Assembly: GCF_000499845.2 (NCBI RefSeq)
Contig: NC_023756.2
Coordinates: forward strand, 34,922,773 to 34,986,772
Length of the DNA: 64,000 nucleotides
Direction: 5' to 3'
Source: Phaseolus vulgaris
Lineage: Eukaryota; Streptophyta; Magnoliopsida; Fabales; Fabaceae
The position numbers were made by a program, and so were the translations under genes. A model generated the notes under the pieces. That model was not told where the DNA came from, made no database searches, and saw only the letters and a program-made list of their open reading frames with translations. This document shows, in pieces, positions 35,675-45,541 of the stretch; the stretch's first letter is position 1, and each line of letters begins with the position of its first letter.

Positions 35675-37273
35675 TCAGAATCTTTTTGCAGCTTTGAAGT
35701 GTGACTCTTTAGGATTTGCTTGATATCTTGCACATAGGCACACCGCAAACATGATGTCTGACCTACTTGCTGTTAGATAAAGCAAAGATCTAATCAAACC
35801 TCTGTATTTTGTTTGATCTATACTCTTTCCAGCAGCATCTGCATCCATGTAGCAGCTTGATGGCATTGGAGTGCTTGCCTCTTTGCAATTTTCCATTTCA
35901 AACTTTTTGAGAATTTCCTTGCAATACTTTGATTGACTTAGGAAGATCCCATCCTTTGTTTGTTTAACCTGCAATCCAAGAAAGAAAGATAGTTCTCCCA
36001 TCATAGACATTTCAAACTCACCTTTCATTGCAGCCACAAATTCTTCACACAACCTATCTTGTGTAGCACCAAAGATGATGTCATCAACATAGATTTGCAC
36101 AAGGATTATTTATGCAATTGACTTCTTGATGAAGAGAGTTTTGTCTACCATTCCTCTTTCATAACCATGGGATAGCAGAAAGTTGCTAAGCCTCTCATAC
36201 CACTGCCTTGGAGCTTGTTTCAATCCATACAAAGCTTTCTTCAACTTGAAGACATGGTTGGGATACTTGTGATCTTCAAAACCCGGTGGTTGATCTACAA
36301 AGACTTCCTCATTGATGTAGCCATTCAAGAAGGCACTCTTTACATCCATTTGGAAGAGTTTAAAACCACTCATGCATGCAAAAGCCAGCAGCAGCCTCAC
36401 AGCCTCCAATCTAGCCACAGGAGCAAAGGTTTCACCATAGTCTATGCCCTCTTCTTGATTGTAGCCTTTGGCAACTAGCCTTGCTTTGTTTCTAGTGATC
36501 ACTCCATCCTCATCTAGCTTGTTCCTGAAAACCCATTTTGAACCAATAATATTCATTTCATTTGTTTTAGGGACAAGAAACCATACCTCATTTCTTTCAA
36601 ATTGGTTTAACTCTTCATGCATAGCTTCAACCCACTTCTCATCCTTGAGAGCTTCTTCAATTGACTTTGGTTCAATTTGAGAAACAAAAGCTGTGTGCCT
36701 GCAGTAGTTTGAGATGGAGCTACGTGTGGAGACACCTTCCTTTATCTGCCCTATGATGTTATCCACTAACAGATCTCTAGGAATCCTCCACTCTTTCGGC
36801 AGCTCACTCTGTTGCAGAATTTCAATCGGTTGTTTCTGCGAATCAACCGATTGTTTTTCTGCACAGATGTCTAGCTTCTCCAAACTAATGCTCTGTTCGT
36901 CTTCCTCAGCACTGATCTTTGGGTTCTCACTGATTCTGCGATCTACCTCATCAAAGACTACATGTATTGATTCTTCTACAGTCATCAATCTTTTGTTGTA
37001 GACTCTATATGCATGGCTTGTGAGAGAATAACCAATGAAAATGCCAAGGTCAGCTTTCTCATCAAACTTTCCCAAGCTTTCCTTTCCATTGTTAAGAACG
37101 AAACAGCTACAACCAAAGACTTTGAGGTGACTGATGTTAGGCTTCCTTTCATTGAAGAGTTCATATGGAGTTTTCTTCAAGATGGGCCTTATAAGCACCC
37201 TATTCATCACATAACAAGAGGTGCTTACTGCACCTGCCCAAAAATACTTAGGAAGTGATGACTCACTAAGCAT
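35675..37273 (-). pseudogene. copia-2 pol: integrase C-terminus and reverse transcriptase
   Basis: It starts at LSESSLPKYFWAGAV (integrase end). A linker with a paired motif (36821-36862) follows, and then RT: NEVWFLVPK, SKWVFRNK, FQMDVKSAFLNGYINEEVFV, LYGLKQAPRQWYERL and, past a TAA at 36110-36112, the active site IYVDDIIFGA and FFLGLQVKQ. It ends AAKRF at a one-base shift. Apart from the stop the RT is nearly complete. Confidence 0.88.
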
Positions 37274-38199
37274 TGTCCTTGCAAGCTCTTCCTCTCTACA
37301 ACTCCATTTTGCTGTGGTGTTCTTGGAGCAGAGAAATTATGTAGAATCCCCAACTTCTCACAGAACTTTGCAAACTTCTCATTTTGGAATTCTCCTCCAT
37401 GGTCACTTCTTATGGAGCCTATGTTGCTGTTCTTTGTGTTTTGAAGCCTTCTTGCTAGCTTTTTGAATGTAACAAAGGCATCACTCTTTGATTCCAAGAA
37501 CAAAGTCCAAGTGTACCTAGAGAAATCATCAACAATAACAAGAGCATAATAATTTCCACCAAGACTCATAGTTCTAGAGGGTCCAAAGAGATCCATGTGA
37601 AGGAGTTCAAGAGGTCTCAATGAAGAGACAATATTTTTGGTTTTAAAAGAACTCTTCACTTGTTTCCCTTTTTGGCAAGCTTCACAAATGTGATCCCTCT
37701 CAAACTTGAGTTTTGGCAGCCCAATCACAAGATCTTTTGATATTAGCTTGTTCAAATGATTCATGTGAATATGAGCAATTCTTCTATGCCAAAGCCAAGA
37801 TTCATCTTGCTTGGATAGAAGACATCCAATTGAACATGGTGAAGAGATATCAAGAAGATACACATTATTAACTCTCTTACCTACCAACATTACCTCTTTG
37901 GTGTTGGGTAGACAGATTTCACATGTGTTTGTCTTGAACATCACTTGATACCCCTTGTCACATAGTTGGCTAATACTCAGAAGATTATGCTTTAGGCCTT
38001 CAACAAAGAGCACATCATGAATCACCAAGATGCTTTCATCTCCTATGGATCCTCTTCCAAGGATTCTTCCTTTGTTGTTGTCTCCATAGGTGACATGACC
38101 CTCTTGCTTGAAGGATATTCTCAGGAACTTTGATTTGTCCCCTGTCATATGCTTGGAGCATCCACTGTCTAAGTACCAAAGTTGTTTTCTTTCCTCCAA
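37225..38199 (-). pseudogene. copia-2 pol: protease and integrase core
   Basis: Protease WYLDSGCSKHMTG with an intact DSG. The zinc finger is HRRIAHIHMNH and CEACQKGK. Core D in HMDLFGPS, D in SIRSDHGGEF and E in VVERK are present. About 17 bp are missing right after the catalytic E, at a short AGGAAGA-type repeat, which shifts the frame into the next segment. Confidence 0.9.
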
Positions 38200-38223
38200 G
38201 ATATCCTATAAAAAAGATTTTCA
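38200..38223 (-). other. copia-2 gag/pol junction with two in-frame stops
   Basis: On the minus strand gag ends in TGA (38221-38223). Four codons later comes TAG, in a T-rich stretch, then pol in the same frame. Same layout as copia-1 at 6500-6517. Confidence 0.7.
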
Positions 38224-39372
38224 AGTACATAGGTTTGGTCCCCTTATGAATATGGGTTCATCTGGTTTATACTCATCAATACAAGCTTTATTTTTCTTGG
38301 GAATCCACTTCATAAGCCCTTTAGGAACAGCATGTTTTCTGATTTTACAGAATCGCACAGAATGACCTCTTTTCATGCAATAGAAGCATATAACAATCGG
38401 TTGTTTCGATGGTCCAATCGATTGTTTTTCTGGAATTTTCGAAAAAGATTTTGAAAATCTATCTTGCTTGTTTTGTGGATTAAAGCCCAATCCAGATTTT
38501 CCAAAAACACAATTTTGAGATGCTAGCACACTCTCAAAGTTAGATTGGCCTTTAGAAAGCTTATCCACCGTTTTAACAAGATAGTGGACCTTCTTTTCAA
38601 GATTTTCGCAATTTTCACAAGCTAGAGTATCACACTTGCAAGAGGAGTTTTTGTAAATGATTTCCAGATTTTCAAAGTCCATTTTTGAATTTTCTTAATC
38701 CTCTTCCAGTGCCTTTACTTTGTTTTCAAGCCAGCTATTCTTTTCTTTCAATCGATTGTTCAAGAGAGCCAATCGGTTGGCTTCTTCATGAGTTTCTTGA
38801 AAGGCTTGAAGCAATTGTTCATAATTTTCAGAGTTTGAAGAGTTTGATGAACTTACACTACATGAGTCATCCTCCCTTCTGGCCACTAAGCAAAGATTGA
38901 GGCTTTTCTTGTTTTGCCTTTTCTTTCTTCTTGCTTGAGTCTTTGTCATTGCTTCCTTTGGTTCATGAACGACTTTGAGTGTCTCCCACATTTCCTTAGC
39001 AGTTTTGAACTTTGATATTCTGAAAAATTCATTAGTTTCAAGTGCAGAAGCTATAATATTTTGAGCAGACTTATCAAGCTGAGCCATCTTACATTCATCA
39101 TCTGTCCATTTGGACAAAGGTTTTATAAAGAAAGCATTTTCCTTTTTGAACTTTGGAATGTAAGGACCATTCTCAATTGAGTCCCAAATTCTTTGATCAA
39201 TGGATTCAATAAAGATTTTCATTCTTGCTTCCCAAAACTTATAATTCAATCCACAGAATAAAGGTGATTTGTAGATTGAAGCACCCTCCTCAAAAGATAG
39301 TTTTTCCAGCCATAGAAAAAAGATTTTTAGATCAACTTGAATAACTTTCAAAAACCAAGCTTTTGATGCCAA
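38221..39372 (-). pseudogene. copia-2 Gag, internally deleted
   Basis: The N-terminus reads EGASIYKSPLFCGLNYKFWE, then SALETNEFFRIS and TAKEMWETLKVVHE. Compared with copia-3 Gag, about 130 residues (the rest of the UBN2-like core and the first zinc knuckle) are missing, and the text continues in the lysine-rich region and LLQAFQETHEEANRLALLNN. A TAA lies at 38695-38697. The C-terminal knuckle CFYCMKRGHSVRFC is kept. The reading runs through the primer-binding site, so the true start is uncertain. Confidence 0.85.
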
Positions 39373-39373
39373 T

Positions 39374-40520
39374 TGTTAGAATATATGGCCTTAAACGAGA
39401 GAGGGGGGGGGGGTGAATTGTTTAAGAAAGATTTTCGCAGACTTTTAACCTTAGAATGAAAATACTTTGAAAGAACCTTGATTAAGGATTCAGTTTTTCC
39501 AAAACAAACAGCAAAAGCACAAAGCTGGAGAAACAATCGGTTGTTTTAGCGAAACAATCGGTTGTTTATACCAGTTCCAAAATAACAAAACTGAATTAAA
39601 GAGATAGGGATAGAGAAATTGTACACAGTTGTTTATACTGGTTCACTCCAAACAAGAGCTACATCCAGTCTTCTCAGAAACCCTGAGGATATCCACTAAG
39701 CAATCACCACTTGATCACTTACACCACAACCAAGAGAATGACCTTGAACACTTCAAGAAACACACTCTCCTTGGCCAACACTAAGATTGCTGATCTTGAA
39801 CACCTCAAGAACACACAACCAATCTCAGCAAAACACACACACAAATTGTTCAGCAGTTTACAAAGATTACACTTGTTACAGATGAATATCTGAAATCAAT
39901 ACAAGTAAAATCATATTCAGCACCTTGATCAATCTCTCAACTCTTAAGAAATCTCAGAACTCTTTGAAAAACTCTTCTTGTCAAAAACTATGTTTCAAGA
40001 TTCTTAAAACATAAAAACAGTTTTTCAGAATATATCTAAGAATATAGTTTGTTATCAAATCTTAACAAACTCTTAATTGCATTTAAAATAGATTGGTCAA
40101 AGCATTTAATGACTGGAGCGTATTCAGTTAAAGCATTTAAAGCTCAGTCAAAGAAAACAGTTTTTCTGTTATGGTTTTAAAATAAACAATCGATTCTTTC
40201 CTCGAATCAATCGGTTGTTTTGTTACTTAACAAAATTCACCATTCAAAAACAGTTTTCAAACTTTCTCAAAACACCTAAGTGTAAACAATAAGTTGTTTC
40301 GACAAAACAATCGGTTGTTTCAACTTAGTTTGAAAAACATTTTGCTTTGATAAAATTGAGATGCTAATTGCTTTGAGATTTAATCTAAGGGTTGATTACA
40401 ACATTGAACTACCCCAGAACAAAGCTTAAACCAGCACAGCAGCATCAAGAAAAGCAGAGGCTTCATCATCCTTCAAAGGATTTGGATTCTTCAAAACATT
40501 GAACACCACATGGTTCAACA
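39374..40520 (-). repeat. copia-2 middle LTR (5' LTR of the full internal region)
   Basis: 1147 bp, same termini as the left LTR. On the minus strand it is followed by ATTGGCATCAAAAGC (39373 downward), close to an initiator-Met-type primer site, TGGTATCA. It has a longer G run (about 39404-39412) than the left LTR. Paired motifs lie at about 39532-39570, 40186-40222 and 40282-40322. Confidence 0.88.
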
Positions 40521-41085
40521 ATCTCCCCCTATTTGATGAAGACAAATCCCTGGTGCTTGTGTTGTACTGATTAAATCTGAAGCAGTTCCTGGAGAGAAAG
40601 CATTCATACTATCCAAAGCTTCTTACAACAGCAAATTAGATTATAACTCTTTAAACACAATAAACAATTGGTTGTTTACACGAAACAATCGGTTGTTTCT
40701 ATCAGCAGCAGCAGAAAGCAATTTTATACTTCATAGATTTAAACATTTTATGCATATGAGACACAGATATACAAGAACCAATAATTCTCCCCGTATTTGT
40801 CTTCACAAATAGACTTTAACATGTATCAAAGACAGATTTAAGAGAGATTATTAAGATCAAGAATACCTAACTCATTTCTTAAGAAGAAAAACCTCTCTTT
40901 TGGCAAAGGCTTTGTGAAGATGTCAGGTAGCTGCAGTTTGGTCTCCACAAACTTTACTTCACAGTTCCCATTTTGCACATGATCTCTGATGAAATGATGT
41001 CTTGTTTGAATATGTTTGGTCCTTGAGTGCTGGATTTGATTTTTGGTAAGATTTATTGCACTTGTGTTATCACACATCAAAGGAA
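40521..41085 (-). pseudogene. Truncated 3' end of a second copia-2 internal region
   Basis: Closely matches 34832-35395: polypurine tract, paired motif (40661-40700), hairpin region with one arm base changed, and the RNase H C-terminus (CDNTSAINLTKNQIQHSRTK to FTKPLPKERFFFLRNELGI). Similarity stops near 41085, inside RNase H. Confidence 0.88.
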
Positions 41086-41479
41086 AGGGTTTAGGTGCAC
41101 ACATTCGTGTAAATAAGAAGAACAAGAAGGAAAGGTACCACTAACACGTGTTCCTTTTTCAGCATTTTACATATGCATTGACTTTTAACATATTTCTTCA
41201 TGTTAAATTGTTCTTAGAGTTGTCTTTCGTTTATTGATCATGAATTTGTGCTTTCATATTCAATGTTAGTTGTGTATGCTATTTTATTATTCTTATTTAT
41301 CATGAACCTTATTAGATTCATAAGACAGTTTGATCCACAACTCAAAAAATAGGCTTTCTAATTATTGATTTGAATCTTGATTCAATTATCATGTTGTATA
41401 TTTATACCATTTATGATATTAAACTTTAGTGCCCTGTATTTTTGACAGTGGAATCTTGAGGAGTTATAAGAGAGAGAAA
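41086..41479. other. AT-rich spacer
   Basis: Sequence between the broken copia-2 tail and LINE-B; no feature recognised. Confidence 0.45.
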
Positions 41480-42190
41480 ATGTTTTGGTTAAATTGATTA
41501 AGTTTGCTATGATAACTTTTTCTATTTGGATGTTATGGCGTATGAGAAATTATGCTCGTTTACAGTATAAGATTGAGGTTTTTAAAGCTATTTCAGTTAT
41601 TAAAGATTTAACTTGTCTAGTGGGAAAGTCGTCTAAAGCTTCAATGAAGAATGATATGATGGATTTAAGTGTGATTAAGTTTTTTAGTATTAATACTCGT
41701 ACCGGTAAAGTTTTTCGTCTTTTTCCTGATGGAAGTTTCCTTCAGCAGGCTGGGTTAAAATTAACACTGATGAAGCTGCTAGGGGTTATCCAGGTCTCGC
41801 CACTTGTGGAGGTATTTTCCGTGGAATGTGTCTATGCCTTGGTTTGTGCTGCGTTTACTACTAGGAAAAATGTTCCTTGAATGCTTCGTAATCGATGGAA
41901 TACTTGTCTTAATTACTATGGAAAAATTAGGTTTAGGATTACTCATATTTTTCGTGAAGGGAATGCATGTGCTGATAAGTTGGATAATTTATGATTTATT
42001 CATAGAGAATCCTTTCATTGGTATAATAGGCTTCCATCTAGTTTGTTCTTGAATTATTTATTAATAGGTATAGTCTACCTATGTATCATTTTTGTTAACA
42101 TATGGGTTTTGGTCTAGTCCCCCCATATTTTTGTATTTTCTTTCTTTTTCTTTTTCTTTTTTTTTAATAATACTTTTTTCATGTGATGGA
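41480..42190 (+). mobile_element. LINE-B: short 3' fragment of the same LINE family
   Basis: Matches the last part of LINE-A (end of zf-RVT, RNase H-like region, 3' UTR) on the opposite strand: ATTTGGATG, TTAAAGATTTAACTTG, GGTTAAAATTAACACTGATG and GGTTTTGGTCTAGTCC blocks. It ends in the same T-rich tail with AATAATACTTTTTTCAT. The coding part is broken and internally deleted relative to LINE-A. Confidence 0.82.
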
Positions 42191-42266
42191 AAATGATTGT
42201 TGTTACTTCAGGTGTCAGCCTAACTGAGATATCAAGTAGCATAATGATGCCTAACATGAAAGTATT

Positions 42267-42686
42267 TTATAAATTTTTTTTTGTCAAAAATGAGTGTGAG
42301 AAGATAAACAGATTATACATCAAGTTGGACTCATTATACGCTTTGTGAATTTCATGATTATTGAGCTGTGAGGATGATAAACACTGGTTAAGGAATTTAA
42401 CAGAGTTTTTAAAGGAATTTAACACGGGAGCAGTGTAGGGACAGAGATGCAGGGGAGAGTTCACTAGAACTGGAGTCGGTGGGAAGTTCATTGTTGGAGG
42501 TTTTGTCGGTGGAGCAGGAGCCACAACGTTAGGTGGAGATGCTGTCGGTGACGATGCGGGGGTTAAGGGCTTATGGGATGCCACCACTTGACACGTAACA
42601 TCTCTCAATCCCACCCCTCTCTGCCACATAAACCGCACTTGACACCGTAAGGTACGACTTAATGAAAATGACCAATTTGTATACAT
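42267..42686 (-). CDS. Uncertain proline-rich open reading frame
   Basis: A 139-residue open stretch with a Pro/Ala/Ser-rich middle (PLTPASSPTASPPNVVAPAP). No domain, no homologous stretch in the window, and the ends look like AT-rich non-coding DNA. It may be a decayed exon or chance. Confidence 0.2.
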   Translation of the reverse strand: MYTNWSFSLSRTLRCQVRFMWQRGVGLRDVTCQVVASHKPLTPASSPTASPPNVVAPAPPTKPPTMNFPPTPVLVNSPLHLCPYTAPVLNSFKNSVKFLNQCLSSSQLNNHEIHKAYNESNLMYNLFIFSHSFLTKKNL

Positions 42687-42689
42687 TTA

Positions 42690-42965
42690 AAAAAAAATAA
42701 GGACAATGTAAAAAAAAAGTAAAAAAAACAATACAACAAAAATAAATTATCCTTGATTATATAGTATTTTAGCTACACATTTAAATTATCCTTAATATAA
42801 TATTTTAAATATATTTTTCAATTCTCAAAAGATGAAATAAGTCACATTTACAAAATGGACAGTCGAGAGTGCGATTAAAAAAATAAATAATTTTTTTAAA
42901 AATTATCAAGTTATTTATAGTTTTATGACATTTTGTAGTAAAACTTCTTTAAACGTAATAAAAGA
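42690..42965. repeat. Dispersed repeat, copy 2
   Basis: Counterpart of 23155-23520 (AAGGACAATGTAAAA, TTTTAGCTACACAT, AGATGAAATAAGTCAC, ATTATCAAGTTATTTATAG). Confidence 0.65.
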
Positions 42966-43004
42966 AGGTAAAACCCTATACATGGGCTACCACTTATGTA
43001 AACA

Positions 43005-43615
43005 TTTGAGCTTTGTGTTTTTCTTAGGCAAGGTGGTGCATGAGGTATAAGTAAAGTGACCTTAATGGAGGAGACCAATGTGCAATTATCTAATCTCAAT
43101 GTTAATGTAGTTAGTCAAAGTAAATGGTGACATGTGTAGGAATAAGTGGTGACCCCTGCTACAAACTTTCTGCACAGTTAACTAATTTTTAAAATTTGGA
43201 GGTTTGTGTTGTTCTTGTATAGGGTGGTGCAGTGCATGAGGTATGTGTAAAGTAATCATAGTGAAGGACACGAATATAAAGTTCTCTAATATGACTACTA
43301 ATGTAGCTAGAGACAGTCATATTAAGTGGTGACCTGTGTAGGAATAAGTGGTGACGTACTACAAAATTTCTACACAGTTAAGTAATTTTAGAAATTTTAA
43401 GCTTTGTGTTGTTCTTGTGTGAGGTGGTGCATGAGGTGTGTGTAAAGTGACCTCAATGAAAGACACCAAGGTACAATTATCTAATCCTAGTGTCAATTAG
43501 TCAGAGTAAGTGGTGACCTATGTGTGAATAAGTCGTGACCAACTACCATTTTTCTACACAATAAAGTAATTTTAGAAATTTTGAGCTTTGTTTTGTCCTT
43601 GGGTGGGGGCAGTGC
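43005..43615. repeat. 190-bp tandem array, left part
   Basis: Units start with versions of GAGCTTTGTGTTGTTCTTG near 43010, 43203, 43394 and 43587. Each contains GGTGGTGCATGAGGTGTGTG, GACACCAAGGT, TAGTCA-AGTAAGTGGTGACC and CTACCATTTTTCTACACA. The last unit is cut by gypsy-3 after its AGTGC. Confidence 0.88.
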
Positions 43616-44654
43616 TGATGTGATTCCACTAGCACAATTGGAATGATTCTTGACATTCTTAGGAATCATCTTGAGTTGGTTAAGAGCTAGGCACTTTCTC
43701 ATAGAAATGGATCAAGGTTCTATGAACAAGAACTCACCAAAACTAGTGCCAAAACACAAACTCATATAGAAGATCCAATTATTGTCAAATTGAACCGAAC
43801 AAAAAGGCACAAAAGCTAAGCAAACTGAATTTGAATGCTGGAAATTAAATTGAACCGAACAAAAAACTGGAAAATGAAGAAGAAAGATGAAGAACAGCAA
43901 AGCATGATGAAAGAACCGAAGCAACACAAAATTAAGCTGAAATTGCCGAACCAAAAAACAACAAGGAACAAGCTAAGACATGGAATTAACAAAGAAGAAA
44001 GGAAGGAGAAGAGAATTGCTCATGAAGATGGATGATCACGCCACTAGAAGTGTGGTTGCTCCTAGATGAGTGTGCTGCCGCCACTTGAGGACACCATGGA
44101 TCCTTCAAGATAAGACTAGAGAAGAAGGCTCAAAAGCTCTCCAATGCTCACTCCAATTTTGAGTATAGTTTCTTTAGATAAATTCCAATCTGAAATTTAC
44201 AAAGAGAGCACCTCTATTTATAGCCTAAGGTGCTGAAATGCAAGCTACACAAATTCAAAAACTCCCTCCTAAAAAGCTTCTAGAATTGGCGCCTAAAACA
44301 AAGCATGAGGAAGGTGTGACCTCTTCCTTCACTTTGGCACCTCCTTTTCTACTCCTACACCTATCTACTAACACACCCCCCTAAGACTCCTAACTAAAGA
44401 CTAAAAGATGCTTTAACAATAGAGGTTTCTAATGTTTCCCTCTAAGCACCTTCAAACAAAATTCTTTATTATTTAAAACTTGGCCTTGCCCTTCATAGGA
44501 TGGACTTGGGCTTGGGCTTGGGCTTTGGGCTTGGGCCTCTCTTTATTTTATGTCTTCTTTTAATTTTGAGAAGACTAGAAGGAAGAACTTCAAGTGTGAT
44601 GGTGAATTGCATCTTCCTTCATTAATAAAAACCTCTTTTACTTGACTCTCATCA
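43616..44654 (-). repeat. gypsy-3 3' LTR (left)
   Basis: Plus-strand ends TGATGTGATTCC and GACTCTCATCA. A TATA motif (TATAAATA, minus strand) lies at 44215-44222. The bases to its right read, on the minus strand, ACTCGGGGAGTA, a plausible polypurine tract. Confidence 0.92.
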
Positions 44655-44917
44655 TACTCCCCGAGTTGGAGAGAATTCGTCCACGAATTCTGAATCCCTG
44701 CATATAACAAAGTAAGTTTACTTTTACAATCAAAAGTGTAAGAAAAAGGAAGACATGACTTAGCAGATGGAACCAAAGGGATTGCAGAAAAGGATGTCCT
44801 ATAAATCGACCAAGTTGGAAAAATTTGTTTGGGATTGATGTTGTTTTTTGGAAAAAGACCTCTTAAATGGTGAAACCCATTAGGAGGTATGAAAAAATCA
44901 TCCCTAACATATTTTAA
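44655..44917 (-). pseudogene. gypsy-3 3' terminal tail
   Basis: The minus strand is readable as NPKQIFPTWSIYRTSF and, further on, GIQNSWTNSLQLGEYDESQ. The latter resembles the very end of gypsy polyproteins (NSRTNSLQ-GE-DE type). This suggests an internal deletion that joined the protease region to the polyprotein end. Confidence 0.5.
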
Positions 44918-45541
44918 TCAAGGTGGTGTTGAAATAGGAACCTTGGGTAATGAAAAAGATAAAGAAGAAGAAGACCTTGGAGGGTCCATTTGAGGTATAG
45001 CACGAGTCAACTTGATGGATTTAGAGGAGAAAATGGTGTGACTCGGTGTAGTACTTACTTCTTTTTCTTTCTCATTTTCTCTTTTAGTTTTCATTTTTAT
45101 TTGGTCCTCATGAACCTCTTTGGGAGAGAGGGGTTTTAATATAACCTTGCACCCTAGGAAAGAAAAAGACATTGTATTGGATAGGCCATCATGTAAAACA
45201 TGTCTATCATATTGCCAAGGCCTTCCTAAAAGAAGATGAGATGCTTCCATGGGCACAACATCACATAAAACCTCATCTTTATACTTTCCTATTTCAAAGT
45301 TAATCAGGACTTGTTTATTCACCATGATTTCACCTACTTCACTAAGCCATTGTAATTTGTAGGGCTTGGTATGAGAGATAGTGGGTAAGGCTAACTTCTC
45401 CACAACTTTTGTACTAGCCATATTAGTGCAACTTCCTCCATCAATAATCAAGGAACATAACTTGTTGTTGATAAGACATCGGGTGTGAAAAATATTTTCT
45501 CTTTGAGTATCATTCAAAGATTTTGGAATTGTGCCCAACAT
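44918..45541 (-). pseudogene. gypsy-3 aspartic protease
   Basis: 207 residues: NIFHTRCLINNKLCSLIIDG, active-site DGGSCTNMAS, the flap-like KPYKLQWLSEVGEIMVNKQV and VVPMEASHLLLGRPWQYDR. A lysine/glutamate-rich tail follows, then a stop, with no RT. It is one base out of frame with Gag; the overlap is at 45514-45541. Confidence 0.88.

Larger units (their letters stand above)
33692..41085 (-). mobile_element. copia-2: SIRE-like element with shared-LTR tandem structure
   Basis: Order on the plus strand: LTR (33692-34831), internal region (34832-39373, coding on minus), LTR (39374-40520), then the 3' end of a second internal region (40521-41085) that stops abruptly. The middle LTR therefore serves both internal regions, as expected after recombination between LTRs of tandem or overlapping copies. 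By eye the two LTRs differ at about 17 positions over 1.14 kb. Gag has a large deletion and pol has several shifts. The sequence is close to copia-1. Confidence 0.9.

Noticed and set aside
38748..38784. Counting the ATCGATT pair in copia-2 Gag as a regulatory motif
   Set aside because: It encodes the conserved NRLALLNNRLK segment, and copia-3 encodes a related segment without the motif, so codon choice may explain it.
43712..43954. 80-residue cysteine/phenylalanine-rich open frame, repeated at 57838
   Set aside because: It lies within both gypsy-3 LTRs and is repeated only because the LTRs are; no coding evidence.
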